Below are positions 50,645-60,870 of a DNA stretch of 64,000 nt, in pieces. The position numbers and the translations under genes are program-made. Source of the stretch: Rhabdophis nuchalis (Eukaryota; Chordata; Lepidosauria; Squamata; Natricidae); assembly GCA_039707465.1 (NCBI GenBank), contig CM077647.1, forward strand, positions 116,562,610 through 116,626,609, written 5' to 3'. Position 1 is the stretch's first letter; each line of letters begins with the position of its first letter. Under the pieces are notes generated by a model. The model did no database searches. It was not told the DNA's origin and saw nothing but the letters and a program-made list of their open reading frames with translations.

Positions 50645-51846
50645 CTAGGACGGGAAGGGTCCCATGGAAAGAGCGTAGTCTACCCTCACTCTATGCAGTC
50701 CTAGGATGGGAATTGGCGAACCCTGATAGTCTTTTAGGATCGTCGCCGCAGGGCCGAGGTCTCGTTTCCGGAGATGGGGGCACAATTTAGTTAATTGTGC
50801 CCAGGAAATGAGGGATCTAGAGGACTCGGAGTCTATTTCCATCTTGACTCCCACCCCCTCTAAACAAACCACCGTGGACAGTCTCATACTCTCTGCCTGG
50901 TCGAAGTTCAGAGCTGGGGGTATCTCCGACAGTGTGAAGCAGTCAGTCGGCTGTGGCTGGCAGCGTCTTGATCGTTTCTGAGCCGCTTGTTGACCTGGTG
51001 GAGCGGCTCTGGAGGCAGCTGCTGGAGTAGTCATTGGTGCGGCGGCACGGCACACGGCTGCCAGGTGTCCTTTCCTGCCGCATCTGCGGCACACCGATGC
51101 CTTGAAGGGGCAGTCGGGTCTTTGGTGGGCACCTCCGCAACCTAGGCAGCTACCGGGGTTTTGCTGAGGTGTGAATGCACGATTAGGCAAGCGCCCAGTC
51201 ACCCTCATGCAGTCCCCTTGGTCTTCATCCTCTATCTCGTCTAGCGGCGCTATCACGTCCACTAGACATGCTCGCGGAGTGGGGAAAAGAAGAGTGCGAG
51301 CGCGGCCCATGTCAGATGTGGAAATCTCTGACAATTCCGCCGCGCGGGCTTCTTCCACCGCTTGCTCGAGAGTCAGGACAGTTTTAGAGAGCAAGCAGCG
51401 CTTTAGACGGATGTCTTTGACGCCGCACACAAACTGCTCCAGTAGAGATTCCTCCAGGAAGCCTGCGGGGAATTCGCAAGGAATTGCAGTGGCTCTCAGT
51501 TTCTGGAGGAACTCAGCTACAGATTGCTGCAGTTGTTGCACACATTGCAATGTGCTATGCGAGATGGCACAGGCGCGTAGTGTGCTCTCAGGCGGCCCAG
51601 GAGATCGTCCCACGGCACTTCATGTACCGCTGCGGGGGCTGCTATGGTTCGAGCGGTGGTGAATAATTCTGGACCGCCACACTGGAGGAAGAGTCTCAGC
51701 TTCCTTGCTGGTGCAAGTTCGCTGTAATCACTTGCGATCATGAAACACTCGAAGCGTGCTAAGAAGGAAGCCCATTGCTCCTTCATCGGATCGAATGGCG
51801 CGAACGGTGGCATTGTCGCCATGCGACTGTGGTGGGCGCTCTGCAC
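50645..51846 (-). pseudogene. Gypsy gag and protease, frameshifted
   Basis: Gag forms the particle. It starts near 51846 (MATMPPFAPFDPMKEQWASF) and shifts frame near 51560. It continues through VCGVKDIRLKRCLL to two Cys/His knuckles, CLGCGGAHQRPDC and CRRCGRKGHLAAVC. A protease-like segment follows: MEIDSESSRSLIS sits where D-S/T-G is expected, with Glu in place of Gly. The frame ends at 50645 just before the reverse transcriptase, in a different phase. Confidence 0.88.
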
Positions 51847-51904
51847 TTGTATAGTCGAAGCTTCGTTCCTCGTTGAGCCTAATGAATCCCACCTTCATCG
51901 CCAG

Positions 51905-52173
51905 TGTTAGATTGACAAAGGAGTCCGACTCAGGCAGGTCAATCAACAGGAACATTTATTCAGCAACTATTTACAATGCACAAGAATCACTACTGGCAAG
52001 GCTTCCCCGTCTGAAAGCCCTTTATATAGGCTTTCAGACAGGAACCCTTGCAGCAAGCTAGCTGCAACATTGTATCTGTTTTCTAGACAGTCTCCTGCCA
52101 GCTCCGTTCCGGAATGTGGTGACTCAGAGTTCACCAGACTTGCTGGCACGGTTGTAGACCTGAGGACTTAATA
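51905..52173 (-). repeat. Gypsy 5' LTR (269 bp)
   Basis: Nearly identical to 47291-47560. It ends ttaata rather than ttaaca, a change of the terminal CA. It is followed by the acagc target duplication. Confidence 0.95.
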
Positions 52174-52221
52174 ACAGCATCCCTAACAGATGCCATCCAG
52201 CCTCTCAATCTGCTCAAACAT

Positions 52222-52620
52222 GTCTAATGACTATCACATATGGTGGACTGTCCGGAAACACAAAAATATTGGACAAAATTTTGGAAATGGGTGCAAGAAA
52301 TTACAGGAGAGCAAGAAAATACAAGCCCGAAATCTTTCTGCTGGGAATAATCAAAGGGAAATGTAGAAAGAAAATCAAGTACATATTAACACATCTGCTA
52401 ACCACAGCTAGAATAGCATTTGCCCAATGCTGGAAACAAAATAATGCCCCCTTGGACAAATTAATGATACAAACATTTTTGGATTGTACAGAGATGGACA
52501 AATTAACACTAAAATTAAAATACAAAGAAGAGTCGGAATATTATGAAATTTGGAACATTTGGAACAAATGGTTGCAAAACAAGAATAAAATTAATTAAGC
52601 CAAAAGCTATATAGATATAT
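52222..52620 (+). pseudogene. L1 ORF2 C-terminal fragment
   Basis: A 123-codon frame (52227-52598) reads KYKPEIFLLGIIKGKC, LLTTARIAFAQCWKQNNAPL and MDKLTLKLKYKEESEYYEIW. This pattern matches the last 120 residues of L1 ORF2. It starts after the Cys-rich motif and ends at the normal stop, from a family diverged from the copies at 31802 and 38058. Confidence 0.75.
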
Positions 52621-52702
52621 GTTAGTTTTATGAGCTGATCAATAAATAAATCAGAGAAACTAGTATAGATCTATTTCGAGCTTTTTAGCTCTCATCAGCT
52701 AG

Positions 52703-52782
52703 CCATACCCTTACTGGGATTTGAACCGGGGCTGTATTGCATATCAGGCAGGCGCCTTTAACTATTCAGCCAGTCAGGCTCT
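52703..52782 (-). repeat. tRNA-like SINE head, type 1
   Basis: Minus-strand B box GGTTCAAATCC (52717-52727), with the A-box-like tggctgaatagttaaagg toward 52775. Confidence 0.65.
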
Positions 52783-53202
52783 CCCATTGCATCAGCTGAG
52801 ACAGGAGGATTAGTATCTATAATTGTTCCACAACAGTTGTTGTCGCTAGCTGATGAGAGCTAAAAAGCTTGAAATAGATCTATACTAGTCTCTCTGATTT
52901 ATTTATTGATCAGCTCATAAAACTAACACACATATTAAAAAAAAATTCACACAACGGAACTCTGTCTGTTGACTTTCTGTCTAGATGGTCTCTGGTGATG
53001 AGCCGAAAGGCAGAAAAGGAAACAGTATGTCTCCTCCGTTAATTGGGGCCCTAACAGGGTGTTGTGTAACAAGTATGAATGTATGTATGTATGTATGTAT
53101 GTATGTATGTATGTATGTATGTTAGGTTTTTTGAGCTGATCAATAAATAAATCAGAGAGACTAGAATAGATCTATTTCGAGCTATTTAGCTCCCATCATC
53201 TA

Positions 53203-53282
53203 GCCATACCCTTACTGGGATTCAAACCAGGGAAGTATTACATGTGAGACAGCCGCAATTGCCTCTAGACTACTGGTTCTTA
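53203..53282 (-). repeat. tRNA-like SINE head, type 2
   Basis: Minus-strand B box GGTTTGAATCC (53218-53228). The head contains agtctagaggcaattgcgg in place of the type 1 A-box region. Confidence 0.6.
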
Positions 53283-53814
53283 CCCTAATCAGCTGAGACA
53301 GGAGGATAAGTATATGCTTGTGTCAAAAAACCTAACACACATATAAAAAAAGTACACAACGGAACTAATAGCTTTCTGTCTAGATGGTCTCTGGTGATGA
53401 GCCGAAAGGCAGAAAAGGAAAGCAGTATGCTTCCTCCCTTAATTGGGGCTTAACATGTGACACAAGCATGTGTGTGTGTGTGTGTGTGTGTGTGAGGTTT
53501 TTGAGCTGACACAAGCACACACACACAGACACACACACAAACACACACACACAGACACACACACACACACACATATATGGTTGTGTCACAACGCCCTGTT
53601 CAAATCTCAGTAAAGGTATGGCTAGCTGCTGAGAGCTGAAAAGCTCAAAATAGATCTATCTTAGTCTCCCTGATTTATTTATTGATGAGCTCAAAAACCA
53701 CACACACACACACATATATTTGTGTCACAACACCCTGTTAGGCCCCAATTTAAGGGAGGAAGCATACTGATCTCCTTTTCTGCCTTTCGGTTCATCACCA
53801 GATACCATCTAGAC

Positions 53815-54889
53815 CAGGGGTCCCCAACCTTTTTTTCACCAGGGACCGGTTTCATTTTAAAGAAAATTCTGCGGACCGGCTGAGGGGCTCAGCAGTCATG
53901 TGACTGGGTGGGCATGGCCAACTTTGAAAATGTGAAACTCACTTAACAATGATCTTGGTTAGCAACCAAACTTTTGGCCTCAACTATGGTCATAAGTTCT
54001 TTCTTTCTTTCTCTCTCTCTCTTTCTTTCTCTTACTTTGTCTCTGTCTCTCTTTTTCTCTCTTGCTATTTCTTTCTTTCTCTCTTTCCCTTTCTCTCTAT
54101 TTCTTTCTCTTTCCCTCTTTCTGTATCTTTTCCTGTCTCTTTCTTTCCTTTCTGTCTCTTTCTCTCTGTCTGTCTTTCTCTCTCCCACTTTTTTCTTTCT
54201 TTCTCTCTTTGTGTCTCTCCTTCATCCGCCCATTTCTGTCACTCTGTGTGTGTGTGTGTGCGTGTGTCTGTCTGTCTTGCATTCATTCAATCACTCCTTC
54301 TGTGTCTCTGTCTATCTTTCTCTCCCTCCCTTCCTCTGTCTCTCTATGTGTGTTTGTCGTCGTCATCGTCGTCCTGTCCCCCCGCCCCCAGCCTCCTCAT
54401 CCCGCCTGCCACGCTTGGTCGCTCGTTCGCTCGTTCAGGCTCCGTGGCTGGATAGGTGCCGGGCTGGAGAGGAGGAGGAGGGAGGGGGGCAGCCCATTGG
54501 GCAGAGCGCACGGGAGAACGCAGGAGGATGGTGGGGGCTCTTCCTCCACCCTCGTCGATGGAGGGACTCCTGTGCGCCGCCGGAGCAACCCGCCAGTTCC
54601 CTCCCCAGCCCGCAGAGCCTCCGCAGTCCCTGGAAGAAAATGAGTGGCCGGCATGCCAGCAGGGGAGGGAATCGGTGGCCGGTCCAGCGGCGTCCAGGAA
54701 TCCTTCCGTCGACGAGAGTGGAGGAAGAGGCACACTCCAACGGCGCGAACAGCCGCGCCTGCGTTCTCCCGCGCGCTGTGCTCAGGGGGCTGCCTCCTCC
54801 TCCCTCCTCCTCCTCTCTAGCCCTGCGGCCCGGCTTCCATCCAGCCACGGACCGGCACTGGTCCGCGGCCCGGGGGTTGGGGACCCCTG
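53815..54889. mobile_element. hAT family A, 1.1-kb copy with pyrimidine microsatellite
   Basis: The ends are CAGGGGTCCCCAACC and GGTTGGGGACCCCTG, with a perfect duplication atctagac (53807-53814 and 54890-54897). The undisturbed linker of the surrounding repeat reads tctagacagaaag, confirming the empty site. From about 54000 to 54360 it is a ctttc/tctct/tgtg tract, then a GC-rich body like that at 250-587. A piece of family F MITE sequence (cttaacaatgatcttggtta, 53943-53990) lies inside. Long open frames here are low-complexity artefacts. Confidence 0.95.
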
Positions 54890-55019
54890 ATCTAGACAGA
54901 AAGCCTGAGTTCCATTGTGTAATTTTTTTTATATGTGTATTACGTTTTTGAGCTGATCAATAAATATGTCAGGAAGACTAGGATAGATCTTTTTTGAGCT
55001 TTTTAGCTCTCATCAGCTA

Positions 55020-55100
55020 GTCATACCCTTACTGGGATTTGAACCGGGGCTGTATTACATATTAGGCAAAGCCTTAGACACTTAAGCCACCAGGTTCTCT
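55020..55100 (-). repeat. tRNA-like SINE head, type 1
   Basis: Minus-strand GGTTCAAATCC near 55035-55045 and a ggtggcttaagtgtctaagg A-box region. It is the inverted partner of the head at 55355. Confidence 0.65.
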
Positions 55101-55354
55101 TCCTGATCAGCTGAGACAGGAGAATAAGTATATACTTGTGTCACAACACCCTGTTAGGCCCCAATTAAGGGAGGCAGCATATTGCTCTCCCTTTCTGCCT
55201 TTCGGCTCATCACCAGAGACAATCTAGACAGAAAGCCATGATTTCCGTTGTGTTTTTTTTTTTTTTATATGTGTGTTACATTTTTGAACTGATCAATATG
55301 CTTCCTCCCTTAATTGGGGCCTAACATTATCCTCCTGTCTCAGCTGATCAGGAA

Positions 55355-55432
55355 GAGAACCTGGTGGCTTAAGTGGCTAAGGCTTTGCCTAACATGTAAT
55401 ACAGCCCCGGTTCAAATCCCAGTAAGGGTATG
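55355..55432 (+). repeat. tRNA-like SINE head, type 1
   Basis: The clearest type 1 head: A-box region ggtggcttaagtggctaagg, then B box GGTTCAAATCC at 55409-55419. The spacing matches a tRNA gene, but there is no closing acceptor stem. Confidence 0.7.
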
Positions 55433-55614
55433 AGTAGCTGATGAGAGCTAAAAAGCTAGAAATAGATCTATCCTAGTCTCCCTGACTTATTTATTGATCA
55501 GCTCAAAAACATAACACACACACACAAACATATTTACACACACACACAAATTTGTGCTGATAAATAAATAAAGAAGAGAGACTAGTATAGATCTATTTCA
55601 CACTATTTCAGCTA

Positions 55615-55693
55615 GCCATACCCTTACTGGGATTTGAACCAGGGAAGTATTACATGTGAGGTAGTTGTAATTGCCACTAGACCACTGATTCTC
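55615..55693 (-). repeat. tRNA-like SINE head, type 2
   Basis: Minus-strand B box GGTTCAAATCC near 55630-55640 and an A-box region reading cagtggtctagtggcaatt. It is the inverted partner of the head at 55933. Confidence 0.65.
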
Positions 55694-55932
55694 CTCCTGA
55701 TCAGCTGAGCCAGGGGAATAAGTATATACTTATGTCACAACACCCTGGAAAGTGCCAATTAAGGGAGGAAGCAAGCTGTTTTCCTTTTCTGTCCTTTAGC
55801 TTATCACAAGAGAACATGCAGACAGAAAGCTATTTTTTTTGTTGCCTTTTGTTTACATTTGTGTTACATTTGTGGTGATAAATAAATAATTATTATTTAA
55901 TTATTATAATTATTCCCCTGGCTCAGCTGATC

Positions 55933-56012
55933 AGGAGAACCAGTGGTCTAGTGGCAATTACAACTGCCTCACATGTAATACTTCCTTGGTTCGAATCCCA
56001 GTAAGGGTATGG
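55933..56012 (+). repeat. tRNA-like SINE head, type 2
   Basis: A box ccagtggtctagtggcaatt and a consensus B box GGTTCGAATCC at 55988-55998, a typical tRNA-derived pol III promoter layout. Confidence 0.7.
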
Positions 56013-56384
56013 CTAGCTGATGAGAGCTAAATAGCTTGAAATAGATCTATCCTAGTCTCCCTTGTTTATTTATTTATCACCACAAATGTAACACAAATGT
56101 AAACAAAAGGCTTTCTGTCTGCATGGTCTCTTGTGATGAGCCGAAAGACAGAAAAGGAAAGCAGCTTTGCTTCCTCCCATATTTGGGGCTTATCAGGGTG
56201 CTTTAACACACACACACACAACTGTGTATAAAAGTGTGTAAACATAGGAGTGAAATACTATATACATGTACAGATATGATGACACAAAAATGTTGATATA
56301 ATGCCTGTAATGTGCTGTAGAAGGAAAAAATAAAAAAAACAGAAGGAAAAAAAGGATAGTCCACCATCTCTCAAAGCAGTCTAT

Positions 56385-56935
56385 TTTATTTTGAATGGCT
56401 CTTACTATTAAGAAATGCCTACCTTTTGTAACAACTCTGAAAATTCTGCCCCACCTTCCTCAATGTTAGTCTGACATGTCTGAAGACATTTATTATGTCT
56501 CCTGGATGTTTCCTCTTATCAGAGTAAATACATCCAGTGACTCCGGTTGTTCTTCATTCATTTTTATTTCCCAGTTCCTTATCCTCTTGATTACTCTTCT
56601 TTGGACACACTCCAATTCAAAAAAGTCCTTTCTACCTTGTTTCCCTGAAAATAAGACCCCCGAAATAAGCACTTGGCCTTATTTTCGGGGAGGTCTTATT
56701 ATTTTTGAGGTGCAGGAAGCAGTGAGCATGATCACCTCATGGCTACTCCTGTGTTGCAATATTTTTGGGGAGGGCTTATTTTCAGGGGAGGGTTTATTTT
56801 AGTGCATGCGCTCAAAAGCCCAATCGGGCTTATTCTCCAGGAAGGTCTTATTTTCAGTGAAACAAGGTAAAATGTGGTGCCTAGACCCACATGCAATATT
56901 CTAAATGTAATCTTGATGCTGTATTTCCTTCCAGC
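56385..56935 (-). mobile_element. CR1 fragment, interrupted by a MITE
   Basis: ttggacacactccaattcaa and aatgtggtgcctagaccc are the reversed CR1 segments usually reading ..ctggacacgctcc.. and ..aatgtggtgcccag... They lie on either side of the MITE at 56633. Confidence 0.6.
56633..56869. mobile_element. TA-flanked MITE with about 26-bp inverted ends
   Basis: The left end TACCTTGTTTCCCTGAAAAT with aagacc matches the inverted right end TACCTTGTTTCACTGAAAAT with aagacc at all but one position. TA borders both sides. The cttattttcgggg motif recurs inside. It is Tc1/mariner-like and non-coding. Confidence 0.85.
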
Positions 56936-57079
56936 TTGATTCACTGATCAGAATCACTGATATGATTATTTAAATTTTTATTTATTTATCCAATGGTAGC
57001 ATGATCCAAGTCTCATTTTGAATCATAGAATCTGACATTAGATCTCATCTGGTCCAATCTGTATTAGAATCCATTATAG

Positions 57080-57212
57080 CAGGGGTGTCAAACTTGCATC
57101 ACTGCATTGTTGTCATGTGACGTATTGTGACTTCCTCCCATCGGTAAACTGGGAGTGGGTGTGGCTGGTGCATGATGCATCTGGCCCCTGGGCCGTGAGT
57201 TTGACACCCTTG
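57080..57212. mobile_element. hAT family B, 133-bp remnant
   Basis: The ends CAGGGGTGTCAAACTTGC and GTGAGTTTGACACCCTTG match family B. The flanks cattatag (57072-57079) and tactagag agree at only five of eight positions, so it is old. It lies directly beside the MITE at 57221. Confidence 0.75.
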
Positions 57213-57220
57213 TACTAGAG

Positions 57221-57356
57221 CAGGGGTCTCCAACCTTGACAACTTTAAGACTTGTGGACTTCAACTCCCAGAATTCCTCAGCCAGCTTTCACTGGTTGAG
57301 GAATTCTGAGTGTGGAAGTCCACATGTCTTAAAGTTGCCAAGGTTGGAGACCCCTG
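57221..57356. mobile_element. hAT family D, 136-bp palindromic MITE
   Basis: It has a perfect duplication tactagag (57213-57220 and 57357-57364). The ends are CAGGGGTCTCCAACCTTG and CAAGGTTGGAGACCCCTG, and the halves are inverted around aatcc/ggaatt-type blocks. The length equals the copy at 8118. Confidence 0.93.
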
Positions 57357-58032
57357 TACTAGAGCATTTCCTTCAGATAATCACAGAGTTTCTCTTCCAA
57401 AGACTTCTCAGGAAGGTCACAACTCAAAAGTTCATGCAGCAGCCTATTTTGCTGGTTGGTAGCTCCAACAGTCAGAAAGCTATTCTGGTTATTTAGCCTG
57501 AGCCTTCTCCCATGAATAATTTTAATTCATTGATTCTGATCATGCCTTCTAGGGCAATTGAAAACAAATCCCCACCCCTCTTCTTTATGAGAACCCTTCA
57601 GATATATGAAGATTGCTATTATACTTTTTGTTAACTGCTTGCAAAAGATGCCCATATGCTCCTCATGAGGCGTGACCTGCAGACTCTTCACTATCATGAA
57701 GAGTCTGGGAGCCATTCCGCCCTTCTTTGAATTTTCTCCGGTTTGTTACTGTGCTATGGGACTATCATGTCTCACAGTGACAGATGAGACTTGACCAGGG
57801 CACAATAATCTATAGTAAAGCAATGGGAATGAAACAATTATTTGCCATTGATTCAATATTTCTGCTAATGCACTATAAGATAGTACTTACCCTTTTTCTA
57901 TCCTTCTTGCATTGCTGATTTAGGTTTAATTTATTGTACCCCTTTCAGATCTATTACTGCCAAGCCAAATCTACCCAACTATATATACATGTGTTTACAT
58001 TTTCCTACCCATTTAGGAATTTTACATGTACT

Positions 58033-58357
58033 ATTGTAGGTATGATAGTATTAGCCTTCCACAGAAACTCACCACATGGCATCTGGAAACTCAAACTTGG
58101 CTCCATGGGAGTCTGACAACCAATCAGAATACATTTCTTACACAGGAACAGGAAACAGAGAGGTGGGCCCAGACAGGAACTTTTGGCCCTCTCCTTTTCT
58201 CCTTCACCCAACATTGAAGCATGTGATCACCTTTTCTATTCAGGACTCAAGCCCTGTGGTCCTGTCCACCATTAAACCACCTTTCCAACCAGCCTCCATG
58301 TCTCCAGTGTCTTTTTCCCCACTTGGAACTGAACCCAGAAGGACATTTCTTCCAACA
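58033..58357 (+). mobile_element. Endogenous-retrovirus-like LTR
   Basis: The block contains accaatcag (about 58119), an ATTAAA-type polyadenylation signal (about 58272) and a terminal ttccaaca, followed after two bases by a primer-binding site. The start near tgtaggtatgat is a guess. A related 50-bp end segment lies at 60819-60870. Flanking frames show no viral protein I can support. Confidence 0.45.
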
Positions 58358-58359
58358 AT

Positions 58360-58377
58360 TGGCACCCAAAGATGGGA
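58360..58377 (+). promoter_or_regulatory. Putative retroviral primer-binding site
   Basis: TGGCACCCAAAGATGGGA resembles the tRNA-Lys-type site, which starts TGGCGCCCAA. It sits two bases after the LTR-like CA end. The downstream leader includes ggtgagtacc (near 58532), a plausible splice donor. Confidence 0.45.
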
Positions 58378-58529
58378 CTCCAAGCTCACCTAACCAATGG
58401 ATATGGCCCAGGTAAACCTCCTATGCTGGCACAGACCCCATTGAGTCTGTGGGGGGATTTTTCCTGGACCATAGCCATTTGGAACTAGGTTTTAAAGGGG
58501 TTTTGAGTTTGAGCTCAAAGGCTGCATGG

Positions 58530-60334
58530 AAAGAAGGTGAGTACCTCTAAATTTTAATTATCTAAAATTTAATTTTAAAGTATAATCTATATTGTCATTG
58601 TACTTGTTTATAACAAAAGCATGGGAAATGTGTGTATGCCTGCATGTGTGTGAGTGATGGGATCCTTTTCTCAATCACAGCTGGATCTTGGTTCTTCTGT
58701 GTGTTTTACCGAGAGAGCCTGGAAAGTATCAGGGTCAGGCCAGAGCACAGGACCATCTGTTAGGGAAAGGAGAGAGTATGTGAAAATGGATGGAAAAGTG
58801 AATGAAAATTTGTTGTTGTTGTTGTTGTTATTGTTGTTGCTTTTGTCCTGTGAAAGCAAAAAAGCAAAGGCTCATCAAAAGAGAGAAGGGGTTGCTAGTT
58901 GGAGATTTCCTTGAAGCCTGGGATGCCAGGCACATGCCTATCTTGGTTTGCATGAAGAGAGCAAAGAAACTGTGTGGCAAATGGGCTATGCTGAGGGATG
59001 ACACAGGAAAACTAATTTGGCTACATAAAGGTACTTAAAAGAAAAGGGAAATGTTGGGGTTTCTGGGGGGGGTTCTTGTCTGTTCTTGTCTGTTTCTTTC
59101 TTTGTCTTCTATGAAACCACATGGTTTGTTTGTTAATATTTGTGTTTCCCCTAATTTAACAGATTTGTGCTGGGAATGACTAGGGCGTGTAAACCTGAGA
59201 GTTCTCTCCCCCCCCCCTCTTATTCTCTTCTCCTTCTTCTTGTGTATATGTGTGTCTAAGTCTTTGTGCAACCTTGAGGTAATTGTAACTATAAAATGTC
59301 TCCAATACAAAAGAACAAGAATTTTCAATTGTTCAAAGTAAGAAAAGAATAAACTGGCAGAAATTGTCTTCGCTCCATTTGTTGGGCCCAGAAAACTGAA
59401 TGAAGGGGGGTGGGGAGGAGCCTTTAGTCTGTGTTTGTTTGGCCAACAAAAACAAAGTAAAGAGAAATATTATTTCTTCCTTCTCTCCCTGTACTTAAAA
59501 AAAACAACCAAAGGTTATGAAGAAATGTTTTTAAGCTCATTTTCAAGAAACGTTTTACCCTTGCATCTACTGTATGTATTTAAATGATTTCATCTGTTCA
59601 TCTCTTTCCTGAAGCATGTGAATCCAGCTCCCTTTTTCTCATCTGTGATATCCTCAGATTGTTACCAGTTTATCTGTTTAGCAACTGCAATACTGATGTT
59701 TTTCCCCCCCATACTCTGACTGCAAGCTATCTATCCCCCTCCCCCACTACCTCTAATCCTCCAACAATGGCTTTCCTGGTAAAATTACCAGCAAAGGGGG
59801 GGAGGCTGTACTCATGTCTTTCAGCCCTGCACAGATGGGCAGAGCACATGGATCCAAATGCCTCCAGAGGAGACCTTCCATTCACTGAGCCAGGAATTGG
59901 GTTTGAATCCAGTCCTCCACTAGAAAGCCATCACAGCAATCAGAGTGGAGCAGACTGACTTAGTAGCCTTACCACCAAGCATGTCACCCTGGAAGACATG
60001 AAAGAAAGGGCCCTGAGATGAAGAAGTAAAGACTAAAAGACTCTTTTCGATCCCCAGAAGGCAGCTGTAAAAACTATGGGGGAGGGTGGAAATTGATTGT
60101 AAGGTTTTCTTTCTTTGCTTCATTCATAGACATTCATTGTAAAGTTTTCTTTCTTGTCTCATTTATATTGCAATCATGTAAGAATTGTATTTGAGAGTGG
60201 TTAGCACAGCAAGTTCTGAATACCTTAGATTTCTGTCTGGTGGAAGGGAAATTTGTCCAAAATGTCTGTATTTTCTGTATTGTAGAAGAAGATGTGCGGC
60301 CACATGAGCATGCATACACATGCACACGCACACA

Positions 60335-60417
<83 letters not shown>

Positions 60418-60818
60418 TTCAGAATTAGATTGAAAGTATCTCCTTTGCCTACCTCCATACAAAGCTTCTCCTAGGTTGATTTTTGCTCAGACATTAAAGC
60501 CCAAGCAATCATATCTCCCTTTTAATTGCATGGGGGAGGGGAAATTCCCCCACTTAAAGAGCTAGCAGAAAGGATCTTCAAAACCCAAGCCCTGACTGAC
60601 TCAAAAATGATGATGCCCAGTTGCCCAATAAAGCAGGACATGTTGCATTGGTGGTCTAATGAATAGGAGTCCCAGGGCTCATTGTGTGTAAGAAAATACT
60701 AAATAGCCTGGATTGCGCACTGGCTAACCACAATTTGGCCTTACTAAAATAAGAGCTAGGGCAGATTCAAAAACCATCCTTTGCATATGGACAGCCTGTA
60801 GTTATTTAAAAGGCAAAA
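58530..60818. other. Possible remnant interior of the LTR element; nothing coding supported
   Basis: Lies between the LTR-like pieces at 58033 and 60819. It contains a TTG repeat (58811-58841), G and C runs and short frames without recognisable domains. It could equally be ordinary intergenic DNA. Confidence 0.3.
60322..60413. repeat. Compound (CA)n(GA)n microsatellite
   Basis: About 15 CA then about 31 GA dinucleotides without interruption. Confidence 0.97.
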
Positions 60819-60870
60819 GTGTCTTTCTCCCCACTTGGAGCTGAACCCAGAAGGACCAACCTTCTTCCAA
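60819..60870 (+). repeat. Second LTR-end-like segment
   Basis: tgtctttctccccacttgga then gctgaacccagaaggac and cttccaac matches the end of the LTR at 58033 (about 58309-58355) with few changes. The upstream sequence does not match, so it may be the 3' LTR of a recombined element. Confidence 0.4.

Larger units (their letters stand above)
47291..52173 (-). mobile_element. Ty3/gypsy LTR retrotransposon, minus strand
   Basis: It is complete from LTR to LTR, with a perfect 5-bp duplication acagc (47286-47290 and 52174-52178). On the minus strand the order is LTR, gag with protease, reverse transcriptase with RNase H, integrase, LTR. This is the Ty3/gypsy order, with no envelope frame. A purine tract (TTGGGGGAAGGAG) lies directly before the 3' LTR. 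A TGGCGATGAAGG segment starts one base inside the 5' LTR, at the primer-binding position. The coding regions carry several frameshifts. Confidence 0.95.
52625..56210. repeat. Cluster of inverted composite tRNA-headed repeats
   Basis: One set of modules recurs in both orientations. Module 1 is a tail, gagctgatcaataaataaat through atagatctatttcgagct. Module 2 is a tRNA-like head with an intact B box (six copies, listed separately). Module 3 is a linker containing ccccaattaagggaggaagc, ctttcggctcatcaccagag and tctagacagaaag. Tails face each other around a central head, so each unit is a foldback of about 300-550 bp. Examples are 52630-52920, 54945-55510 and about 55550-56090. Short TATG, TG and AC repeats mark the junctions (53079-53121, 53467-53575). 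A hAT (53815-54889) has inserted in a linker. Confidence 0.75.
57003..57830 (-). mobile_element. CR1 3' part with two nested hAT MITEs
   Basis: It starts with the reversed CR1 3' end (aatcatagaatctgacatta, gatctcatctggtccaatct). After the two MITEs it continues with tttagcctgagccttctccc and further upstream CR1-like sequence. Coding remnants are unreadable. Confidence 0.6.

Noticed and set aside
53949..54951. Open frames up to 325 codons full of Ser, Leu and Phe
   Set aside because: They read through a pyrimidine microsatellite and the GC-rich body of a hAT element with clear ends and duplication.
52703..56012. tRNA genes
   Set aside because: A and B boxes are present, but acceptor and anticodon stems do not close, and the copies sit in repeated SINE-like units.
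58654..59038. Open frames of about 80 codons after the LTR-like block as a gag remnant
   Set aside because: They contain a TTG repeat and no motif that I can assign to gag.
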